Positions 59,258-64,000 of a DNA stretch of 64,000 nt are shown in pieces (the first letter of the stretch is position 1; each line of letters opens with the position of its first letter). A program made the translations under genes and the position numbers. The notes under the pieces are model-generated. The model saw nothing but the letters and a program-made list of their open reading frames with translations. It was not told the DNA's origin and did no database searches. This DNA comes from Pseudomonas oryzihabitans NBRC 102199 (lineage in GTDB: Bacteria > Pseudomonadota > Gammaproteobacteria > Pseudomonadales > Pseudomonadaceae): the NCBI RefSeq assembly GCF_000730625.1, contig NZ_BBIT01000019.1, positions 62,001 through 126,000 of the forward strand. The letters run 5' to 3'.

Positions 59258-59935
59258 TCACCAGGGCAGGGCCTGGCCCTGGTAGTCGAGAAAGGCACAG
59301 CCGCGCTGGCCGGCCCGCGCCTCGATCGTCGCTACCAGACCGGCAACGCTAGCGGCCACCTCGACCGGCGCGCCGGCCCCGCCCAAGGCGGTACGCACCC
59401 AACCCGGGTGCAGCGCCAGCACGGCGAAGGCGGGTTGCTGCCCGGCTACCCAGCTCTGCAACAGGCTGTTGAGCGCCGCCTTGCTGGCGCCATAGAGCGG
59501 CATGTCGGCGGCCCGTGCCAGGCTGACGCTGCCCATCTGCGAACTCAGGCAGGCCGCCACTCCCGCCGCAGCCATCCGCGGCGCCAGGGCCTCCAGCAGC
59601 CGCAGCGGCGCCACGGCATTGGTCAGGAACAGCTCGCCCAGCTCTGCGGCGGTCGCCCGCTGCCCCTCCTCCTCTGTCGGCCCCATGATGCCGGCATTGA
59701 CGATCAGCCGATCCAGCGGCTCATCGCGGCTTTCGCTCAGCAGTCGCGTGCCCAGCTCGGGATCGCAGAGATCGCCGGTCACCACCCGCAGCCGCCCTGC
59801 GGTGGTCGCCGCCAGGGCGTCCAGCGCCGCATTCGGTGTTCGTACCAGCGCCAGCACCTGGTCGCCACGACCCAGGTAGCGCTCGACCAGCCCCAGTCCT
59901 ATGCCCCGCGAGGCGCCTATCACCCAGACCTTCAT
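59258..59935 (-). CDS. Short-chain dehydrogenase, substrate unknown
   Basis: This 225-residue SDR has the N-terminal VIGASRGIGLGLVERYLGRGD cofactor motif, IVNAGIMG, a Ser in LSSQMGSVSL and the YGASK motif (Tyr and Lys). It resembles C-factor-like or sniffer-type SDRs of about 225-250 residues. It lies 10 bases downstream of tyrS on the same strand, so it is probably cotranscribed with it, without an obvious functional link. Confidence 0.88.
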   Translation of the reverse strand: MKVWVIGASRGIGLGLVERYLGRGDQVLALVRTPNAALDALAATTAGRLRVVTGDLCDPELGTRLLSESRDEPLDRLIVNAGIMGPTEEEGQRATAAELGELFLTNAVAPLRLLEALAPRMAAAGVAACLSSQMGSVSLARAADMPLYGASKAALNSLLQSWVAGQQPAFAVLALHPGWVRTALGGAGAPVEVAASVAGLVATIEARAGQRGCAFLDYQGQALPW

Positions 59936-59945
59936 CGCCTTCTCC

Positions 59946-61190
59946 TCAGTCCACCGCTGTGATGCGCAGATGCCGCTTCTTGCCCAGACTTACCCGTCGA
60001 CCGACGTCGCCCGCCGTGAGCCGCACATCGGGATCGGGTACCGGCTGCTCGTCCAGGCGCAAACCCCCGCCTTCCGCCAGCCGGCGGACCGCACTGCGCG
60101 ACGGCTGCACACCGGTCTGCACCAGCAGCTCGACCAGGCTGACACCCCCATCGAGCTGCCGGCGACTCAGAGCGAGCGTCGGCAAGCGACCACCGCCGTC
60201 CCGGTCGGCGAAGACCTCGGCGGCCGCCGCCTCGGCCGCACGCTGGGCCTGCTCGCCGTGGGCCAGGCGGGTCGCCTCGTTGGCCAGCACGGTCTTGGCC
60301 AGATTGATCTCCGCGCCGCCCAAGGCCGCCAGCCGCCGTACCTCGTCCAGCGGCAGCTCGGTAAACAGCGCCAGGAAACGCTCGACGTCGGCATCGTCGC
60401 AGTTGCGCCAGAATTGCCAGAAGTCGAAGGCCGACAGCCGCTCCTCGTTGAGCCAGACCGCGCCCTGGGCCGACTTGCCCATCTTGCGGCCGTCACGGGT
60501 GGCCAGCAACGGCATGGTCAGGCCATGGAGCTGAGGGCCACCCTGCCGGCGTGACAGCTCCACGCCATTGATGATGTTGGCCCACTGGTCCGCGCCGCCC
60601 AGTTGCAGGGTGCAGCCATAGCGCCGCGACAACTCGACGAAGTCGTAGGCCTGCAGCAGGGTGTAGCCGAATTCCTCGAAGGACAGCGAGTGCTCGCGAT
60701 CAAGGCGATTCCTAATGGCATCGAAGGTCAGCAGTCGATTGATGGAAAAGTGCCGACCCACGGCGCCGAGGAAATTCAGATAGCCGAGGCCGTCGAGCCA
60801 TTCGGCGTTGTCCACCACCTGGGCGCGACCGTGGCCATCGCCGACCTCCAGGTAGCGGTGGAAGGCCTTGGCGATACCGGCCATGTTCAGGGCGATCTGG
60901 CCGTCGGTGAGCACCGGACGGCTGCTGTCGCGAAAGCTGGGATCGCCGATGCGGGTGGTGGCGCCGCCGATCAGCAGCAGGATGGGATGGCCGGCGCGCT
61001 GCAGCCAGCGCATCAGCATCAGGCCCTGCAGATGGCCGACGTGGAGACTGTCGGCGGTGGCGTCGAAGCCGAGATAGCCGGTCACCGGGCCGCTGGCAAA
61101 GGCGCGGGCGAGGCCGTCACGGTCAGTGGTCTGATGGACGAAGCCGCGGGCTTCGAGGGTGGCGAGCAGGTCTTGCGTAGTGCTGTCCAT
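59946..61190 (-). CDS. tyrS: Tyrosyl-tRNA synthetase
   Basis: This 414-residue class I synthetase charges tRNA-Tyr. The HIGH-like motif is HVGH (50-53), and the KMSKS motif is KMGKS (236-240). [15 protein letters not shown] is the tyrosine/ATP-site signature, and a C-terminal S4 domain (about 345-405) binds tRNA. Its length and motifs follow the E. coli-like TyrS type. An AGGAG site precedes the ATG, but those bases can pair with 61219-61225. Upstream on the same strand lies a short leader frame with four consecutive tyrosine codons. Together these suggest control by tyrosine or charged tRNA-Tyr. Confidence 0.96.
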   Translation of the reverse strand: MDSTTQDLLATLEARGFVHQTTDRDGLARAFASGPVTGYLGFDATADSLHVGHLQGLMLMRWLQRAGHPILLLIGGATTRIGDPSFRDSSRPVLTDGQIALNMAGIAKAFHRYLEVGDGHGRAQVVDNAEWLDGLGYLNFLGAVGRHFSINRLLTFDAIRNRLDREHSLSFEEFGYTLLQAYDFVELSRRYGCTLQLGGADQWANIINGVELSRRQGGPQLHGLTMPLLATRDGRKMGKSAQGAVWLNEERLSAFDFWQFWRNCDDADVERFLALFTELPLDEVRRLAALGGAEINLAKTVLANEATRLAHGEQAQRAAEAAAAEVFADRDGGGRLPTLALSRRQLDGGVSLVELLVQTGVQPSRSAVRRLAEGGGLRLDEQPVPDPDVRLTAGDVGRRVSLGKKRHLRITAVD

Positions 61191-61192
61191 GG

Positions 61193-61225
61193 GGTCTCCT
61201 GTGGCTGGACGGTGCCTGGGAGACC
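61193..61225 (-). promoter_or_regulatory. Possible Shine-Dalgarno-masking hairpin of tyrS
   Basis: GGAGACC at the tyrS ribosome binding site (61199-61193 on the minus strand) is exactly complementary to GGTCTCC at 61225-61219, with a 19-base loop. If formed, it would hide the ribosome binding site. Confidence 0.45.
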
Positions 61226-61239
61226 GGGAGAAGTTGCCT

Positions 61240-61268
61240 TGACCGAGCCGCCCTGGGCGGTTCGGTCA
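61240..61268 (-). promoter_or_regulatory. Stable hairpin in the tyrS leader
   Basis: TGACCGAGCCGCC (61240-61252) pairs with 61256-61268 with a single mismatch. No U-run follows on the minus strand, so it is not a classical terminator. It lies between the tyrosine-rich leader frame and tyrS. Confidence 0.6.
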
Positions 61269-61281
61269 TGCAGCGCAGTAC

Positions 61282-61344
61282 CTACCACCCGATATTGGTC
61301 AGGTAGTAGTAATAGGCGCTGATGGGGCAAAGGAAGGTTCGCAT
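61282..61344 (-). CDS. Putative tyrosine-rich leader peptide of tyrS
   Basis: A 20-codon frame reads MRTFLCPISAYYYYLTNIGW, with four consecutive tyrosine codons (61314-61303), and ends 91 bases before tyrS on the same strand. The tyrosine codons overlap the 5' arm of a hairpin (CTACTACC, 61309-61302) that pairs, with one G-U, with GGTGGTAG spanning the stop codon (61289-61282). A ribosome stalled on Tyr codons would open it. The ribosome binding site is weak (GTGGCG). A TTGCCA-17-TAGCGT promoter (61380-61352) lies just upstream, so translation may be leaderless. Confidence 0.5.
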   Translation of the reverse strand: MRTFLCPISAYYYYLTNIGW

Positions 61345-61601
61345 GGGGCGCCACGCTACCCACTCGCCCGCCGCTTGGCAACTGCGAACCGCTCGCACTG
61401 CCGCTTCGACCAGATGTCGCACCTCCTCTGCCGGCGGCTGAACGAACGGCGACAGTGGCGTTCCGAGTCCTGTCCTTTGCCAGCAGTATCGAGACGCAGA
61501 GATGAACCTACCCGCTCCACCCCCCGAGATCCCCAGCACCGGCATGACAGTCCCAGGCGTACCTGGACAAGGAACAGCCCTTGCGTGAGAGGATCTCCCC
61601 G
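61345..61601. other. Intergenic stretch upstream of the tyrS leader
   Basis: This 257-base gap contains the candidate minus-strand promoter for the tyrS leader (TTGCCA, 17 bases, TAGCGT at about 61380-61352) and upstream signals for the small plus-strand gene at 61602. Open frames here are Arg/Pro-rich and unsupported by ribosome binding sites. Confidence 0.5.
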
Positions 61602-61685
61602 ATGAAAAGCATTACCCCGGCCAACCTGCTTTTGCTGCTGCTCTGCCTCACAGTACTGGCCTACGCCACCGATCTGATCGGCTAG
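61602..61685 (+). CDS. Putative 27-residue membrane peptide
   Basis: ATG is preceded by GAGAGG at a distance of 9 bases. The frame starts MKSITPANLLLLLLCLTVLA and ends with ATDLIG, which is a lysine-bearing N-terminus and a single strongly hydrophobic segment as in small bacterial membrane proteins. It could also be a signal-like leader. A GC-rich hairpin (61685-61725) follows immediately. No family is recognised. Confidence 0.5.
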   Translation: MKSITPANLLLLLLCLTVLAYATDLIG

Positions 61686-61725
61686 CCGAGCCCGGCCGAT
61701 CGGCCGGTTACCCGGTTGGCTCGGC
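61685..61725 (+). repeat. GC-rich compound hairpin
   Basis: An outer stem GCCGAGCC (61685-61692) with 61718-61725 encloses, with one base of overlap, the perfect palindrome CCGGCCGATCGGCCGG (61692-61707). It follows the small peptide gene but has no T-run, so termination is uncertain. Confidence 0.5.
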
Positions 61726-61796
61726 GGTCTGGCGGTTGCTCTCCGCCGTCTCTTGGCCTAGCGTTCAGGGCCTGTCCGTAAGAGAACTACCGCGCC

Positions 61797-62969
61797 ATGC
61801 CCAGCCAACCCTCCAGTACCGTCGAAAGCATCGAGCTGCTGGCGTCCCTGGATTCCGTCGCGGCGCTCCTGCGCGTGGTCTGCGACATCAGCGGCCTCGG
61901 GGTCGCCACCGTGGCCGAGGTCACCGAGCAGCGCTGGATCGCCTGCGCGGTGGAGGATCGCATCGCCTTCGGTCTGCAACCCGGCGCCGAACTGGATCTC
62001 GAATCCACCCTGTGCAATCACGTGCGCTCCTCCCACGACGCCGTGATCATCAGCGACGTGACCCAGAACCCTACTTACTGCGACCATCCGGCGCCCGGCC
62101 TCTATGGCTGGAAGAGCTATCTGTCGGTCCCGGTGTTCCGGCCCAATGGCACCTTCTTCGGCACGCTGTGCGCCTTCGATCCCCAGCCCGCACCGCGGCT
62201 GGAGCAGCGCCCGGTGATCGACACCCTGGACGGCTTCGCCCGTCTGCTGGGGGAATTGCTCGCCCGAGAAGAACAGCGTCGCGAGGCGAGCCCCGGTGCG
62301 CGTGGCGACCACGATCTCACACCGCTGCGCGAGCAACTGCTGGTGCTGCTGGAAGAAGACCTGCAGCGTCCGCTGCAGGCGCTGGCCGCGCAGGACCTGC
62401 CCACGAGCGCCGCAGAGGCCGAGCCCTGGCAGGCCGAGGCCCGGCGCCTGGCTGAACGCAGCGCTGCGGCCGCCGATTTCGTCCGTGTGCGTCTCGGCCA
62501 CGGCCTGCCGCTGAAACTGACCTTGGTGGAGGGCGTCAACGAGCGTCTGACCAACCTGCTCGCCACGCTGCAGGCCCGTTTTCCCGACCAGACCCTAGGC
62601 AGCGAGCTGCCGGAGTTACCCGCCGCGCTGCGCCTCGATCTGCCGCGCCTGCTACAGGCCGTGGGCGCGCTGCTGGAGTGGGTCGCTTGCCGCAATCCCC
62701 CCGGCGGTACCCTGCTATTACGCGGCCTGATCCAGGAACGCTGCTACAGCCTGGCCGTGGAAAGCCGCACCGCCGTGGTGGATCCTGGCAGCCTGAGCCA
62801 GGTGTTCCAGCCGGCGCTGAGCCAGGCCACGCCTGAACAGCCCGCCCGCCTGGAGCTGAGCCTCTACCTCGCCCAGGAGGTCGCCCGCGGCCATGGCGGC
62901 AGCCTGATCGCGCGACTGGAAGACGGCCGCCTGCGTTTCCTTCTCACCCTGCCCACGGCCCTGGACTGA
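61797..62969 (+). CDS. GAF-domain protein with degenerate histidine-kinase core
   Basis: This 390-residue cytoplasmic protein has an N-terminal GAF domain (about 10-155, including STLCNHVRSSHDAVIISDVTQNPTYCDHPAPG and LSVPVFRPNGTFFGTLCAFDP). A helical stretch sits where a dimerisation/phospho-acceptor domain is expected, but REQLLVLLEEDLQRPLQALAAQ lacks the phosphorylated histidine. The C-terminal part matches HATPase_c only loosely: the N-box asparagine and the DXGXG G1 box are missing. It is probably a sensor or scaffold without kinase activity. Its stop overlaps the next ATG (TGATG), so it is coupled to a histidine phosphatase. Confidence 0.8.
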   Translation: MPSQPSSTVESIELLASLDSVAALLRVVCDISGLGVATVAEVTEQRWIACAVEDRIAFGLQPGAELDLESTLCNHVRSSHDAVIISDVTQNPTYCDHPAPGLYGWKSYLSVPVFRPNGTFFGTLCAFDPQPAPRLEQRPVIDTLDGFARLLGELLAREEQRREASPGARGDHDLTPLREQLLVLLEEDLQRPLQALAAQDLPTSAAEAEPWQAEARRLAERSAAAADFVRVRLGHGLPLKLTLVEGVNERLTNLLATLQARFPDQTLGSELPELPAALRLDLPRLLQAVGALLEWVACRNPPGGTLLLRGLIQERCYSLAVESRTAVVDPGSLSQVFQPALSQATPEQPARLELSLYLAQEVARGHGGSLIARLEDGRLRFLLTLPTALD

Positions 62970-63586
62970 TGCCCTTGCCCTTCCCCGCTCCCTTGCTGGT
63001 GATCCGTCACGGCGAAACCGACTGGAATGCCAGCGGCCGCCTGCAGGGTCGCCAGGACATACCGCTCAACGCCCGTGGCCGGGCCCAGGCCGAGGCCGTG
63101 GGCCTGGCCCTGCGCGAACGCCTCGACGTCTCTCGCTTCACCTGCCTGAGCAGTCCGCTGCAACGCGCCAGCGAAACCCTCGATCTGATCCTGGCGCAGC
63201 TGCCCGGTGCGCCACTCAGCCTGGGCCGCGATGCGCGTCTGGCGGAAAAGGCCTTTGGCGACTGGGAAGGCCTGGACATGCCGACCATCGCCCAGCGCTA
63301 TCCCGAGCAGCACGCCCAGCGCATGGCCGAGCCCTATACCTTTAGGGTGCCCGGTGGCGAAAGCTATGCCGATGCCGCCGAACGGGTGCGCCCCCTGCTG
63401 GAAGAACTCCAGGGTCCCACCCTGCTGGTGGCCCACGGCGCCCTGATCCGCAGCCTGCTGGTGGCCCTCGGCCTGGCCAGCCCGGAGGTGGCGACCCGGA
63501 TGGTCATCCACCAGGGCCGCTGGCTGGAGCTGGATGCGGCCGGTTATGCGTGGTACAGCGCCCCCGGCTGGGACGCTCAGGCTTAA
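62969..63586 (+). CDS. Histidine phosphatase family protein
   Basis: This 205-residue protein has the RHG motif in [26 protein letters not shown], the second arginine in [12 protein letters not shown], the acid residue in FGDWEGLD, and the second histidine in [13 protein letters not shown]. It belongs to the phosphoglycerate mutase-like branch 1 (CobC/GpmB-like phosphatases). The substrate is unknown. It is translationally coupled to the GAF protein. Its stop codon overlaps that of the chemoreceptor gene on the other strand. Confidence 0.9.
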   Translation: MPLPFPAPLLVIRHGETDWNASGRLQGRQDIPLNARGRAQAEAVGLALRERLDVSRFTCLSSPLQRASETLDLILAQLPGAPLSLGRDARLAEKAFGDWEGLDMPTIAQRYPEQHAQRMAEPYTFRVPGGESYADAAERVRPLLEELQGPTLLVAHGALIRSLLVALGLASPEVATRMVIHQGRWLELDAAGYAWYSAPGWDAQA

Positions 63587-64000
63587 CTCAGCCGGCGGGC
63601 GAACTGGCTGACCGCGCCCACCACCTGGCGGGCGCCCTCCTGGATCTCGGTGATGCGCACCCCGGCGTTGCTGGCTAGGTGCAGCCCCTGCTCCGCCTGC
63701 TGGCGACTGGCGGCCATGTTGCTGACCGCCGTCTGCGCCAGTTGCTGGTTCTGCTGCACCACGCCGACGATTTCTTCGGTGGCCTTGCTGGTGCGCCCGG
63801 CCAGTTGCCGGACCTCGTCCGCCACCACCGCGAAGCCGCGCCCCTGCTCGCCGGCCCGGGCGGCTTCGATGGCGGCGTTGAGCGCCAGCAGATTGGTCTG
63901 CTCGGCGATGCCGCTGATGGTCTTGACGATGGCGCTGATCACCAGCGACTGCTTGCCGAGGTCCTCGATGCCATTGGCGGCGACCTGGATCTCGTCGGCG
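63583..64000 (-). CDS. Methyl-accepting chemotaxis protein, C-terminal fragment (runs off window)
   Basis: The 139 or so visible residues hold the highly conserved signalling tip: [43 protein letters not shown]. This is followed by the coiled coil to the C-terminus ending [13 protein letters not shown]. The tip contacts CheA and CheW. The sensor and membrane segments lie beyond the window, so ligand and topology are unknown. The end lacks a CheR-docking pentapeptide. The reading frame continues to the window edge without a start. Confidence 0.93.
   Translation of the reverse strand, partial: ADEIQVAANGIEDLGKQSLVISAIVKTISGIAEQTNLLALNAAIEAARAGEQGRGFAVVADEVRQLAGRTSKATEEIVGVVQQNQQLAQTAVSNMAASRQQAEQGLHLASNAGVRITEIQEGARQVVGAVSQFARRLS

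Noticed and set aside
61282-61545. 87-codon minus-strand frame ending in the tyrosine-rich segment
   Set aside because: The upstream 67 residues look like shadow coding with no ribosome binding site, and the candidate promoter lies inside it. Only the last 20 codons are proposed as a leader.
61375-61605. 76-codon plus-strand frame upstream of the small membrane peptide
   Set aside because: It is extremely Arg/Ser/Pro-rich, has no ribosome binding site and overlaps the minus-strand promoter region.

Overview
The window is a chromosomal segment of a high-GC gammaproteobacterium. Synteny and protein sequences point to Pseudomonas: the tig-clpP-clpX-lon-ppiD block, smc-zipA-ligA, a complete bkd operon behind a divergent Lrp-type bkdR, and mms genes. 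The alternate cell-envelope cluster would fit the P. oryzihabitans/psychrotolerans group, but the species is a guess. No prophage, insertion sequence with a transposase, or CRISPR array is visible. One MITE-like palindrome and one small family of short repeats are present.

Layout. 1-4010: a surface-polysaccharide island with a partial glycosidase-like gene, glf, a glycosyltransferase and a divergent galE flanked by AT-rich repeats. 4225-11316: ligA, zipA and smc (DNA ligation, division, chromosome condensation), all on the minus strand. 11484-13264: orphan sulfate-binding protein, then three tandem 220-bp copies of tRNA-Gly(GCC)/tRNA-Glu(TTC) behind a strong promoter. 13340-20989: membrane protein of unknown role, methionine sulfoxide and peroxide repair genes (fRMsr, glutathione peroxidase, msrB), a DUF815-type ATPase, alaA, htpX, and a MoxR/VWA pair. 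21100-30161: cysK and the protein quality-control block ppiD, lon, clpX, clpP, tig. 30441-34273: Nramp-related transporter, D-2-hydroxyacid dehydrogenase, a small unknown gene and a LysR regulator. 34399-40848: valine catabolic operon (acyl-CoA synthetase, mmsA, mmsB, 3-hydroxyisobutyryl-CoA hydrolase, acyl-CoA dehydrogenase). 40987-45402: universal stress protein, a stand-alone ClpP-like protein, a secreted GH5 glycosidase with duplicated C-terminal modules, and an orphan receiver protein. 45417-52086: bkdR, bkdA1-A2-B-lpdV and a coupled AraC regulator. 52083-56189: SnoaL-like protein, amidohydrolase, MFS transporter and LysR regulator. 56255-59159: isoleucine-type beta-oxidation genes. 59258-64000: short-chain dehydrogenase, tyrS with a tyrosine-rich leader peptide, a tiny membrane peptide, a GAF pseudokinase with a histidine phosphatase, and the end of a chemoreceptor.

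The genes cooperate most clearly in branched-chain amino acid degradation. Bkd makes isobutyryl-, isovaleryl- and 2-methylbutyryl-CoA. The mms-type operon carries the valine branch to propionyl-CoA, and the 56-59 kb genes complete the isoleucine branch. Both the bkd and mms leaders carry A-rich AANAANAA motifs typical of Hfq/Crc catabolite repression, and both have a 27-28 residue upstream reading frame that overlaps the first gene by ATGA.

The most interesting observations are the putative tyrosine-sensing leader of tyrS (four consecutive Tyr codons, alternative hairpins, a pairable Shine-Dalgarno), the repeats around galE, the MITE that supplies the stop codon of one operon gene and abuts the ribosome binding site of the next, the ClpP-like protein with an altered triad, and the duplicated unknown modules of the GH5 enzyme.
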